Positions 15,827 to 23,955 of a DNA stretch of 40,265 bases are shown piece after piece (the first letter of the stretch is position 1; every line of letters starts with the position of its first letter). The DNA is from CBDUZS01 sp965371785 (GTDB taxonomy: Bacteria; Fermentibacterota; Fermentibacteria; Fermentibacterales; JCC-6). The notes below the pieces were generated by a model, which had not been told where the DNA came from, searched no databases, and worked only from the letters and a program-made list of their open reading frames with translations. The translations under genes were made by a program, and so were the position numbers. Location: contig CBDUZS010000023.1 in the NCBI GenBank assembly GCA_965371785.1, positions 1 through 40,265 on the forward strand, in the 5' to 3' direction.

Positions 15827-16432
15827 ATGAGAAGTATTTTTTTAATTGTAATAATCGCTTCAGTACTCTCGACGGTCGTATTCGCCGATACATACAGCGA
15901 ATACCCGAGTGCTGATACCTGGGTCTGGTCAGGCAGCGGTCCCTGGGGGAGTAACTGGACACTCAGGACCAACATAGTCTCCTCATTCGATCAGGAGATC
16001 GTCATCAGGTTCGATCTGTCTTCCATTCCGGCTGGCTCAACGATCAACTCGGCGGTGTTGAGCGCCCACAGGTACGACGGTGATTCCCCCACTGCACTCG
16101 AATGCGATATTTACCGCGTAACCGAAGACTGGGTCGAGGCTACTCTTGTCGATGCCATTGCGCACGATACGAGCGTCTCATACGATCAGATCATCATCAC
16201 CGGGACAGACTGGTACGATTTCGATATTGCACTCCTTGCCCAGGATTGGGTCGATGGAACCGTCGATAACTTCGGAATCGTCTTCTACGGTACTGGCGGA
16301 ACCGGTTCCTACCAGTATTTCCGCTCGAGAGAGAGCAACGTTGACAGGCCGCATCTCGATATAGACTACAGCCCTCCCGGCAGCCTTGAAGGTGATACGT
16401 TCGGGGGAATCAAGGCGGTGTTCCAGCCGTAG
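15827..16432 (+). CDS. Exported DNRLRE-domain (CBM96-like) protein
   Basis: 201 aa. A signal peptide (IFLIVIIASVLSTVVFA) is followed by one DNRLRE-type beta-sandwich: ADTWVWSG, SNWTLRTNIV, EIVIRFDLSSIPAGSTINSAVLSAHR, then IYRVTEDWVEA, DWVDGTVDNFGIVFYG and the family ending FRSRESNVDRPHLDIDY. These domains occur on secreted, often polysaccharide-related proteins. ATG 15827 has GGAGAAG at 15818-15824; the open frame could begin at 15800 but without a signal. The C-terminal tail EGDTFGGIKAVFQP follows the domain and is discussed as a possible terminal motif. Confidence 0.85.
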   Translation: MRSIFLIVIIASVLSTVVFADTYSEYPSADTWVWSGSGPWGSNWTLRTNIVSSFDQEIVIRFDLSSIPAGSTINSAVLSAHRYDGDSPTALECDIYRVTEDWVEATLVDAIAHDTSVSYDQIIITGTDWYDFDIALLAQDWVDGTVDNFGIVFYGTGGTGSYQYFRSRESNVDRPHLDIDYSPPGSLEGDTFGGIKAVFQP

Positions 16433-16436
16433 GGAT

Positions 16437-16460
16437 TTGCCCTGGGATCGAACCGGGCAA
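16437..16460 (+). terminator. Short hairpin after the DNRLRE gene
   Basis: TTGCCC (16437-16442) pairs with GGGCAA (16455-16460) four bases past the stop codon, with a partial GG/CC inner pair. There is no T-run. Could end the DNRLRE transcript. Confidence 0.35.
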
Positions 16461-16481
16461 GGTAGAAGGATAACAGACTTC

Positions 16482-16504
16482 TGCGGAGCAGTTCTTACTC
16501 CGCA
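16482..16504 (+). promoter_or_regulatory. 7-bp GC-rich hairpin in the longest intergenic gap
   Basis: TGCGGAG (16482-16488) and CTCCGCA (16498-16504) form a perfect 7-bp stem with a 9-nt loop. It lies in the 203-bp gap (16433-16635) before the DUF255 gene. No T-run follows. It may be a second terminator, an attenuator or an operator; the sequence alone does not decide. Apart from this and the hairpin at 16437, nothing else is clear in the gap. Confidence 0.4.
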
Positions 16505-16635
16505 CGGTGTGCAATTCATGCGAACTGCGTTACCATTCTTGTCGTGTTCTGGCTGATTGGATAAAGGGAATACTGCCCTGGAACCCCGAGGCGGTATTCA
16601 TGTTTATCCTTCGAGATTGGGAGAATTGAATCACC

Positions 16636-18801
16636 GTGAAAGAACCTCTGGTTTCTTGCATGATGGTGCCCGTAATGGTTGTGATAACGTTGGGGTGCAA
16701 CGGCAATGGAGACTCGGAGGGAACGAGCGGTATGACTGATGCTGCAAACGGGTTGAACAGGCTGTCGGAGGAAACAAGCGCCTACCTTCTCGCACACAGT
16801 GATAACCCGGTCAACTGGTTTCCGTGGGGGGATGAGGCCTTTGCCGTCGCCAGAGCAGAGGATAAACCCATTTTCCTTTCGATCGGCTACTCCTCATGCC
16901 ACTGGTGCCATGTAATGGAAGAGGAGAGTTTTCAGGACCCTGAAGTGGCTGCTTTGATGAACGATGCCTTCGTATGCATCAAAGTGGACAGGGAGGAACG
17001 CCCCGATATCGACAACCTCTACATGAGATTCACAATGGCCATGACCGGCGGCGGAGGCTGGCCCATGACCGTGATAATGACACCGGAAGGCGATCCGTTC
17101 TTTGCGGCAACCTACATCCCCAGAAACACTTCGTTCGGGAGAACGGGCATGATGCAGCTGATACCTGCCGTCGTCGAGCAATGGGATGGCAACAGGGAAG
17201 AGATAGTCGCACGTGCTGCCGAAACAGCGAGTATTGTACTAGGTACTGCCCCCGCTTCAGGGATTCCTTCCCCGGAGCCCTCCACAGGGGTTGCGGACAA
17301 CAGTTTTTCTGCGTTCAGGTCTTCCTTTGATGCGGAGTATGGAGGGTTCGGCACGGCTCCGAAATTCCCCTCCCCCCACAACCTGCTGTTTCTGCTTCGG
17401 TACTGGTCCGCGACGGGGGAGTCCGAGGCTCTTGACATGGTCAGGATTACTCTCAGAGCAATCCGCTCCGGTGGTGTATTCGACCATCTGGGGTTTGGTG
17501 TCCATCGCTATTCGACGGACAGGGAATGGCTTGTACCCCATTTCGAGAAAATGCTCTACGACCAGGCCCTGCTTACGATGGCTTTTCTCGAGGCGCACCA
17601 GGCTACAGGTGAGCAGTTCTTCGCAAACACTGCTAAAGAAATTCTCGAGTACGTTCTTCGTGACATGACATCGGCCGATGGAGCCTTCTACTCCTCGGAA
17701 GACGCCGACAGCGAGGGAGGGGAGGGCGCATACTACACGTGGAGCCTTGATGAGATGTCCGCGATACTCGATTCCGAGGAGCTGAGGCTGGCGGTTGAGC
17801 ACTGGAACGTGACCGAAACCGGAAACTTTGCCGAAGCCGGTGCTTCGAATAACCGCGGGAACATACTCCACCTGACGCTGGAGGATTCTTTCTCCGCAAC
17901 GACCTTGCCGGCTGATCTTCAGGATTCCCTGGAAGTAATCAGGCGAACCCTCCTGCTATCGAGAGGAAACCGCCCCCGACCATTCAGGGATGAAAAGGTG
18001 CTCGCCGACTGGAACGGGCTGATGATCGCTTCCATGGCGAGAGCATCCATTGTTCTTAAGGATTCCCGGTACCTCGATGCAGCGGTCAGGGCTTACGAGT
18101 TCATAAGGGACAGGATGATGACGGATGATCTCATGCTCAGCCACAGCTACGCGGGGAGCGAAAAAGGTCCGGATGCATTCCTGGACGATTATGCGTTCCT
18201 CATATGGGGCTGTCTCGAGCTTTACAGCGCTTCAATGCAGCAGCAGTACCTCCATAACGCCATTGAACTTCAGAGAGTAGTTGACAGCCACTTCGCAGAT
18301 GAATCGGGAGGAGGATACTTCTTCACCGGAGATAACGGTGATCCACAGATTCCCAGGCTGAAGGAATCCTATGACGGCGCCGTGCCCTCGGGTAATTCGG
18401 TGGAACTCTCCAACCTGATTACCCTCTGGAAGTTCACGGGAGATCCTGCTTACATGGAAAGGGCTTCAGGAATCGAGTCGGCATTCAGCGCACCCATATC
18501 CGCCTCACCTACAGCCTTTTCCATGATGCTCTCGGGGGTGATGTACGGAAGGCACGGGGGAACCGAGGTTCTGCTCGTGGGTGATTCCGATGATCCCGTA
18601 ATACGTGAGATGCTGGAAGTCCTGCGATCGGGTTACAGGCCATGGGTGACCGTAATGCTCATGGATCCGGAAGATGCCCAGGGGTCTTCATGGATGCCGG
18701 ATATTTCTGATAGCCCAGCTGTTCCAGCGGCTTATGTGTGCACCAATGGAGCCTGCAGCCTTCCGGTAGGAACCGCTCTGGAACTGGAAGAACTTCTGTA
18801 G
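16636..18801 (+). CDS. DUF255 / thioredoxin-like YyaL-SSP411 family protein, lipoprotein form
   Basis: 721 aa. The N-terminal thioredoxin-like DUF255 domain reads NRLSEETSAYLLAHSDNPVNW, then SSCHWCHVMEEESF with the CHWCH site at 88-92, and GWPMTVIMTPEGDPF. A long alpha/alpha barrel region follows (DHLGFGVHRYSTDREWLVPHFEKMLYDQA, DWNGLMIASMA), and the family end AYVCTNGACSLP closes it. Unlike typical members, the protein starts with a hydrophobic leader and an LGC lipobox (C21) then CNGNGDSEG, so it should be lipid-anchored outside the cytoplasm. GTG 16636 is the start; no strong ribosome binding site precedes it (GGGAG is about 13 bases away). Function is unknown; a redox or sugar-epimerase-like role is speculative. 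Confidence 0.88.
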   Translation: MKEPLVSCMMVPVMVVITLGCNGNGDSEGTSGMTDAANGLNRLSEETSAYLLAHSDNPVNWFPWGDEAFAVARAEDKPIFLSIGYSSCHWCHVMEEESFQDPEVAALMNDAFVCIKVDREERPDIDNLYMRFTMAMTGGGGWPMTVIMTPEGDPFFAATYIPRNTSFGRTGMMQLIPAVVEQWDGNREEIVARAAETASIVLGTAPASGIPSPEPSTGVADNSFSAFRSSFDAEYGGFGTAPKFPSPHNLLFLLRYWSATGESEALDMVRITLRAIRSGGVFDHLGFGVHRYSTDREWLVPHFEKMLYDQALLTMAFLEAHQATGEQFFANTAKEILEYVLRDMTSADGAFYSSEDADSEGGEGAYYTWSLDEMSAILDSEELRLAVEHWNVTETGNFAEAGASNNRGNILHLTLEDSFSATTLPADLQDSLEVIRRTLLLSRGNRPRPFRDEKVLADWNGLMIASMARASIVLKDSRYLDAAVRAYEFIRDRMMTDDLMLSHSYAGSEKGPDAFLDDYAFLIWGCLELYSASMQQQYLHNAIELQRVVDSHFADESGGGYFFTGDNGDPQIPRLKESYDGAVPSGNSVELSNLITLWKFTGDPAYMERASGIESAFSAPISASPTAFSMMLSGVMYGRHGGTEVLLVGDSDDPVIREMLEVLRSGYRPWVTVMLMDPEDAQGSSWMPDISDSPAVPAAYVCTNGACSLPVGTALELEELL

Positions 18802-18838
18802 CAGGATAGCCGATCCGGGCTGGTGAACTTTATCCGTC

Positions 18839-19321
18839 TTAAAATAGCACCGAAGCGGTCAATCCTATCCAGAGGCCACTGAAGTCTATGATATTGAATT
18901 TGGCGGAGAGGTCACCCATTGCGCATCCCAGGGGGATGTCCTTTCCCAGGGAAAAGTACATTCCCGGAAATGTTCCCTTCCACACGGCCTGAAGCCCTTC
19001 AGCGACGTCAGCTGTAGCTTCAATGTTGTAGATGGCTCCACCAAGGCCAAACCTCATGCCGAAGAAATTCCTCGAAGCCCCGAGTGTAATCGGGATCATG
19101 GAGTAATCGTAGCCCCTCGAGGAGTCCGGATCGATGCCCAGAGTGGTGAACTGCAGTTCTCCATCGATGTCCACTGCATGCAGTCCGAGCCTGGCTTTAA
19201 CCCCCAGCAGGAAGCTGGTCCGCCATGGATCGCCCTCGTCCTGTACGGGAACGAAAGCGCCAACTGTAGGGCCAATGTCAAAGGACATCATGAGAATGAG
19301 AGAAAGAACTGAAGACAACAT
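18839..19321 (-). CDS. Small outer-membrane beta-barrel-like protein
   Basis: 160 aa. The signal peptide (MLSSVLSLILMMSFDIG) is followed by alternating hydrophobic/polar strands typical of small barrels (FLLGVKARLGLHAVDIDGELQFTTLGID, PITLGASRNFFGMRFGLGGAIYNIEA) and a terminal strand ending in F (LWIGLTASVLF), the usual BAM recognition ending. ATG 19321 has AAGGAAG upstream on the minus strand with 7-nt spacing. The longer open frame to 19402 would bury the signal peptide. It is convergent with the DUF255 gene and divergent from the beta-propeller lipoprotein. No specific family recognised. Confidence 0.72.
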   Translation of the reverse strand: MLSSVLSLILMMSFDIGPTVGAFVPVQDEGDPWRTSFLLGVKARLGLHAVDIDGELQFTTLGIDPDSSRGYDYSMIPITLGASRNFFGMRFGLGGAIYNIEATADVAEGLQAVWKGTFPGMYFSLGKDIPLGCAMGDLSAKFNIIDFSGLWIGLTASVLF

Positions 19322-19488
19322 ACCAGGCTTCCTTCCATGAAGGGTGTATCGGGGAAATTCGATTTCAGCGGTTAGAATGCCCCCGGTGCCAATTGGTGTC
19401 AACCGGCTTCAACTTGTTATTCATGACAGGGAATGCAATAGTTCCTGACGAACGGTAGTATGGACGATTTGACCCGGGAGAAAATGTG

Positions 19489-20604
19489 ATGAAATTTCCA
19501 GTATTCTACTTTCTACTAATTGCCGTATATCTTATCATTTCAGCAGGATGCCACCCGCAAGAGGAGACCGGTTCAGCCGGATCGCCAGGGAGGGAAGAGG
19601 ACACTCTGTCAGCACCTGCGGACAGTGTGCTTTCGGTTTCGGACACCATCTCGGTCGATCTCATGAACGATTACGGTATCGTTGCCGTCGATGATATCGA
19701 TGCCGCTGACACAGGTCAGATAGCACTTCTTGATGGAGTGAGCGCAACCGTTACGGTCATTACGGATTCAGGTGAATTGATTGCCCGCACCGGACGATCC
19801 GGAAGCGGGCCGGGCGAGTTCCAGTGGCCGCAGTCCATATCCATCTCAAGTACCGGCTCAGTTGCGGTTTCAGACCTGATGGCGGGAATCGTGAGGATTC
19901 TCGAACCCGATCTCGATTCCTATGTTGACGTACAGGGATTCATGATGGCAAATCCCGGCATCATGTACCTGATGGGTGACGGCAGCTTTGCGGGAATGAG
20001 AATGACCTTTCGCTCGGATGACGGGAACACGCTCATGGGCTATCAGACAGCCCTCTGGTCAGGAAAAGAATCAGAACCTGCAGTTATCTACGTGGAGGAT
20101 ATGAAACCTTTTTCTCCCAATGACTTCGGCCGTTCAATCGTTACTCCCTATCCCATGGCCTGCAGTTCAGAGGGAGTTGTCTTTCTGGCAGACGTTTCCA
20201 GCGAGGAGTACGTACTGTATTCCTACAGTGCTGACGGGACTCTCCTCTGGTCTCTGGAGCATCCATTCGCGCGAACGGAGAAAACGGAACTGGAAATACG
20301 TGCTGAAGAAGACGTTGTTGTAACCCGCATGCGGCAGAGCGCTCATCAGGCTGACTACACCGCAGATCCGTATCACTACGCAGTTTCCTCAATGGCAATC
20401 GGTCCGAGGGGAAGGCTATGGGTTGAACGCCCAGGGGGGGCAGCCGTATTCTTCGACGTCTACGATCCGGCAACGGGTGAGCTTCTTTTCAGCGCATCAT
20501 CGGAAGAGGAACTGGATCTGCTGGAAGTGACCAGGGGAGGAATCCTGGGAGTCACTGCAGGAGAGATTCCCTCCCTGTTGAGGCTGGAGATAACTGCCCC
20601 CTGA
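19489..20604 (+). CDS. Six-bladed beta-propeller (NHL-like) lipoprotein
   Basis: 371 aa. Lipobox IISAGC, then a Ser/Gly/Glu-rich linker. The propeller has a typical NHL/6-bladed start: GQIALLDGVSATVTVITDSGELIARTGRSGSGPGEFQWPQSIS, SISSTGSVAVSDLMAGIVRIL, then later blades GVVFLADVSSEEYVLYSYSADGTLLWSL and SMAIGPRGRLWVER. Such lipoproteins are common on the surface of FCB-group bacteria and the ligand is unknown. ATG 19489 is preferred (GGGAG at 19476-19480, 8-nt spacing); GTG 19486 is adjacent in frame. Confidence 0.82.
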   Translation: MKFPVFYFLLIAVYLIISAGCHPQEETGSAGSPGREEDTLSAPADSVLSVSDTISVDLMNDYGIVAVDDIDAADTGQIALLDGVSATVTVITDSGELIARTGRSGSGPGEFQWPQSISISSTGSVAVSDLMAGIVRILEPDLDSYVDVQGFMMANPGIMYLMGDGSFAGMRMTFRSDDGNTLMGYQTALWSGKESEPAVIYVEDMKPFSPNDFGRSIVTPYPMACSSEGVVFLADVSSEEYVLYSYSADGTLLWSLEHPFARTEKTELEIRAEEDVVVTRMRQSAHQADYTADPYHYAVSSMAIGPRGRLWVERPGGAAVFFDVYDPATGELLFSASSEEELDLLEVTRGGILGVTAGEIPSLLRLEITAP

Positions 20605-20620
20605 ATTACCGGTGATGCTA

Positions 20621-20655
20621 TTCTGTACGATAACGGGGGACCGACTTGTACAGAA
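20621..20655. repeat. 8-bp perfect inverted repeat, 19-nt spacer
   Basis: TTCTGTAC (20621-20628) and GTACAGAA (20648-20655), just after the beta-propeller gene. It could be a hairpin ending that transcript or a protein site. The rest of the convergent gap to tyrS (20605-20781) shows no gene. Confidence 0.5.
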
Positions 20656-20781
20656 ACGGTCAGGCCGGCTGCTGTACCTGTGCAGAAGGATAGCCCCGGC
20701 CAGGCCATCCAGGCGACGGTCTGTTTAAGCAGCTTCTTCCGTGAGTGACGGATGGTGTAAGGTGCTTGAATTAATCACAAC

Positions 20782-22017
20782 TCAGGTTGAGAATGTCACC
20801 TTGTAGTAACGCTTCTTTCCCGCACGGAGGAGCATGTATCCTTTCACGACGTTGCTTTCGGACAAAGCCGTTTCTGGAGAGGTGACACGGGCACCGTTCA
20901 GGTACAATCCGCCCTGTTTCGCAAGCCTTCTGACCTCGGCCCTGCTCGGACACAGCCCGGTCTCTACGAACAGGTCCAGGCAGTTTATCCCATCGGTCAG
21001 TCTTGCTGCCGGCAGACCCAGTGTCGGTACCTGTTCCATGTTTCCCACTCCGTTGAACAGGGCTCTGGACGCGTCTCTGGCTTTCTCGGCCTCGGCAACT
21101 CCGTGGGCTATCGTCGTGGCCTCGAATGCAAGCCTGACCTTGGCTTTCCGGAGCTCGGCTCCCTCCAGCATGGAGAGTTCCTCGATCTCTGCCAGGGGCA
21201 CGAAGGTGTAGAGTTTCAGGAAGTAGATCGCATCGCGGTCATCAACGTTGATACAGAATTGGTAGTAATCGTAAGGTGATGTCAGTGATGGATCAAGCCA
21301 TATTGCCCCGCCGGGTGCCGTCTTGCTCATCTTCTCACCTGTGGAAGTGGTTACCAGGGGGCATGTGGCTCCATACGATTCCCTGCCTTCCATTCGCCGG
21401 ATCAGGTCTATTCCCGCAACGATGTTACCCCATTGATCGGCTCCGCCCACCTGCAGAACACAGTTCTCGGATCTGAAGAGGTGCAGGAAATCGTAAGACT
21501 GGAGAAGCATGTAATTGAACTCGAGAAAGGAGAGACCTGTCTCGAGGCGGAGCTTGACCGATTCGGCTGAGAGCATTCGGTTCACGCTGAAGTGCTTTCC
21601 GATGCTCCTGAGGAACTCGATGTAGTTGAGATCGTTCAGCCAGTCCAGATTGTTCAGCATCCGGGCATCGGACCCATCATCACCGAATTCGAGGAATCCC
21701 CTCATCTGGATCGAGATCGAGCCGACCCATTCCTGGACCTTTTCCCTGGATTCGAGGTTGCGCTCGGTGTTCCTGAAGGATGGATCGCCGATGAGTGCGG
21801 TGCCCCCGCCAATGATTATCAACGGCTTGTGGCCATCCTTCTGCAGCCAGCTTGCGGCCATCAGCGGTACGAGATGGCCGATGTGAAGACTCTCCGCGGT
21901 CGCATCGAAACCGATGTAGAAGGAGAGCTTTCCTGCGTTGAGAAGCTCTGAGAGCTTTTCTTCGTTGGTCAGCTGGTAAAGCAGGCCCCGTTCATTCAAT
22001 CTTCGAAGAACATCCAT
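20782..22017 (-). CDS. tyrS: Tyrosyl-tRNA synthetase
   Basis: Charges tRNA-Tyr. 411 aa class I synthetase: YIGFDATAESLHIGH with HIGH at 45-48, GGADQWGN in the substrate region, the KMSKT loop at 229-233, and a C-terminal S4 RNA-binding domain (LFVETGLCPSRAEVRRLAKQ). The start at 22017 (MDVLRRLNERG) follows AGGGAGAGCGAA, a good ribosome binding site; the open frame runs much further upstream but that extension is not family-like. Divergent from upp, with a good minus-strand promoter at 22052-22079. Confidence 0.96.
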   Translation of the reverse strand: MDVLRRLNERGLLYQLTNEEKLSELLNAGKLSFYIGFDATAESLHIGHLVPLMAASWLQKDGHKPLIIIGGGTALIGDPSFRNTERNLESREKVQEWVGSISIQMRGFLEFGDDGSDARMLNNLDWLNDLNYIEFLRSIGKHFSVNRMLSAESVKLRLETGLSFLEFNYMLLQSYDFLHLFRSENCVLQVGGADQWGNIVAGIDLIRRMEGRESYGATCPLVTTSTGEKMSKTAPGGAIWLDPSLTSPYDYYQFCINVDDRDAIYFLKLYTFVPLAEIEELSMLEGAELRKAKVRLAFEATTIAHGVAEAEKARDASRALFNGVGNMEQVPTLGLPAARLTDGINCLDLFVETGLCPSRAEVRRLAKQGGLYLNGARVTSPETALSESNVVKGYMLLRAGKKRYYKVTFST

Positions 22018-22051
22018 TTCGCTCTCCCTTCCGGTCTTCGGTAACTGGCAA

Positions 22052-22079
22052 GCTATACATTCTCTGCTTATGTTGTCAA
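22052..22079 (-). promoter_or_regulatory. Sigma70-type promoter for tyrS
   Basis: On the minus strand, perfect -35 TTGACA (plus positions 22074-22079), 16-nt spacer, and -10 TATAGC (22052-22057). Transcription would start near 22045, giving a leader of about 28 nt before the tyrS ATG. Confidence 0.55.
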
Positions 22080-22108
22080 CAAACATACTGCAGGGAGAAA
22101 GCGTAACA

Positions 22109-22729
22109 ATGGAAATAATCGAATTCGAACATCCCATTGCGAGGGATTTTGTTACAAGGCTGCGGAACAAGTACTTCCCCTCGTCGAGATTCAGAGTGTA
22201 CTCCGAGCGAATCGGATACCTGCTGGCCGTCGAGGCTACAAGAAACCTGGCTACGGTTCCCGCCCAGGTGGAAACACCGATGGAGGATACACTTGGTGAG
22301 ATACTGGCCGAAGCGCCTGTGATAATGCCCATTCTACGAGCCGGTCTTGGGCTGCTCAGTGCTTTTCAGGACATTCTGCCGGATTCACCCGTCGCGTTTG
22401 TCGGACTGAAGCGAAACGAGGAAACTGCCGAGGCCGAGTGGCTTTACAAGGCCATACCGAATCTGACCGGAAGGCAGGTCATTCTCCTCGATCCAATGCT
22501 GGCAACGGGCGGAACCGCTGAGAAAGTGCTCGAGTTCCTTTACGAGCGCGGTGTGGAGCACATCACTCTTGTCAGCATCGTTGCCGCACCCGAGGGTGTC
22601 GCGAGGTTACAGAAATACGACAACCTCACCGTGATCACAGCGAACGTGGACCGTGAGCTGGACCAGAACTGGTTCATCAGACCTGGCCTGGGAGATTTCG
22701 GCGACAGGTTGTTCATGGGAAGAAACTGA
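22109..22729 (+). CDS. upp: Uracil phosphoribosyltransferase
   Basis: Salvages uracil with PRPP to UMP. 206 aa. Family pattern: EHPIARDFVTRLRN near the start, PILRAGLGLL, VGLKRNEET, and the PRPP loop LDPMLATGGT (127-136), then IRPGLGDFGDRLF at the end. ATG 22109 has AGGGAG about 10 nt upstream; the open frame from 22070 lacks one. Divergent from tyrS. Confidence 0.96.
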   Translation: MEIIEFEHPIARDFVTRLRNKYFPSSRFRVYSERIGYLLAVEATRNLATVPAQVETPMEDTLGEILAEAPVIMPILRAGLGLLSAFQDILPDSPVAFVGLKRNEETAEAEWLYKAIPNLTGRQVILLDPMLATGGTAEKVLEFLYERGVEHITLVSIVAAPEGVARLQKYDNLTVITANVDRELDQNWFIRPGLGDFGDRLFMGRN

Positions 22730-22740
22730 TTTCCTCCCTG

Positions 22741-23955
22741 TTGCACAGGGGGATATTCATCGCCGGCTCCGGGAAGGACGCCGGTAAGACCACCCTCAGC
22801 CTCGGGCTCGTTTCCTGGTTCATGGACAGGCTGCCCGGGGGCGCGTCTTTCCTGAAACCTCTCGGACAGAAAACGACCGTCGTGGAGGGAATATCGGTTG
22901 GGGAGGACTCCTGGTTCCTCGACAAGGCACTTCATCTTGACCTTTCCCTCGAGAACTCATCACCTTTTTCGGCCTCACCGGGAGCGGCCGAGAACTACCT
23001 GAGCTCAGGAGAGCCCGGTGATATACTCAAACGGATCCACAGGGCTTACAGAGCGCTTTGCTCGGCAAACGATCTAGTAGTCGTCGAAGGCACTGGCCAT
23101 CCCGGGGTCGGCTCCGTTTTCGATCTCTCCAACGCTGCGGTAGCCCAGGCTCTCGACATTCCAGTGATCCTGGTCATCGATGGGGGAATCGGAAGCACGA
23201 TAGACAGGTTCTCGCTCTGCAGGGCGCTCTTCCAGGTGGCGGGAGTCCGGATAGCCGGTGTCGTTATCAACCGCGTACTGCCTTCACGCATGGAAAAGGT
23301 CAGCAGGTTGCTGACCGAGTGGTTCCAGGGGGAGGGAATCCCCGTTCTGGGATTCATTCCCTGGCTCAAATCGATCTCGAGACCCTCGCTGGGAATGCTC
23401 AGCAGGGCACTCGATGCAGAGTACGTCGGAAGTAACGAGTGTTCCTTTTCTCCCTCCGTATCAGGATTCATCACGGCGTTCGGCAACAGGAACGAGGTCC
23501 TCAGAGAGGTAGCTCTTGACCCCTCCTCAGCCATCGTTCTCAGCGCCGGAAGAATGGACATTATCGACGCCCTGGTCGCCAGGAGAGTGGCGTGCGGCCA
23601 GGATGCAGGTCCCGGTGCCCTGATCCTCTGCGGAGAGGGGGAGATAGATCCAGGACTGGTAAATGCCTGTGACAGGTTGGAGATACCTCTTTACAGAACC
23701 GTGAGTTCCGCAGGCCAGGCTGCTTCCACTCTTTCAGGCAGGACCTTCAAAGTGGAACCTGATGAATCCCGCAAGATAGAGCAGACCGTCGAGCTGGTGA
23801 AATCGTCCGTGGACATGGAAGCAGTTCTCGAAATTCTCGAACATCCTCCGCAGCGGGAACAGGATGATGGCGATCAGGGACTGCTCGTGAGAATACTCGA
23901 GAAACCTGCCTCTCTCATCCGAAGACTCTGGAGCAGCGTAAGGAGACGATCCTGA
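22741..23955 (+). CDS. BioD-like P-loop ATPase with DRTGG domain (Pta N-terminal-like)
   Basis: 404 aa. N-terminal P-loop GSGKDAGKT (9-17) starts a domain like dethiobiotin synthetase (AAA_26), with VVEGTGHPGVGSVFDLSNAAVAQAL and VILVIDGGIGSTIDRFSL. The second part (about 230-365) matches the DRTGG domain pattern: LSAGRMDIIDALVARRV, ALILCGEGE, IPLYRTV. This pair is found at the N-terminus of long phosphotransacetylases, but the catalytic PTA_PTB domain is absent here. No biotin genes are near. TTG start 22741 is uncertain; no strong ribosome binding site precedes it. Its stop overlaps the next gene at CTGA. Reaction unknown. Confidence 0.85.
   Translation: MHRGIFIAGSGKDAGKTTLSLGLVSWFMDRLPGGASFLKPLGQKTTVVEGISVGEDSWFLDKALHLDLSLENSSPFSASPGAAENYLSSGEPGDILKRIHRAYRALCSANDLVVVEGTGHPGVGSVFDLSNAAVAQALDIPVILVIDGGIGSTIDRFSLCRALFQVAGVRIAGVVINRVLPSRMEKVSRLLTEWFQGEGIPVLGFIPWLKSISRPSLGMLSRALDAEYVGSNECSFSPSVSGFITAFGNRNEVLREVALDPSSAIVLSAGRMDIIDALVARRVACGQDAGPGALILCGEGEIDPGLVNACDRLEIPLYRTVSSAGQAASTLSGRTFKVEPDESRKIEQTVELVKSSVDMEAVLEILEHPPQREQDDGDQGLLVRILEKPASLIRRLWSSVRRRS
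23941..23954 (+). promoter_or_regulatory. Ribosome binding site deciding a CTG start
   Basis: AGGAGA at 23941-23946, 5 bases, then CTG 23952-23954, which overlaps the TGA of the preceding gene (CTGA). In-frame ATG/GTG/TTG codons are absent until GTG 24006, which would remove the N-terminal membrane helix. Confidence 0.6.

Noticed and set aside
16444..16454. GGGATCGAACC, resembling the T-arm of a tRNA on the minus strand
   Set aside because: One base is missing compared with the usual pattern and no acceptor, D-arm or anticodon arm is found around it.
22054..22059. TATACA as a plus-strand -10 for upp
   Set aside because: No reasonable -35 lies 16-18 bp upstream; the same region better fits the minus-strand tyrS promoter.
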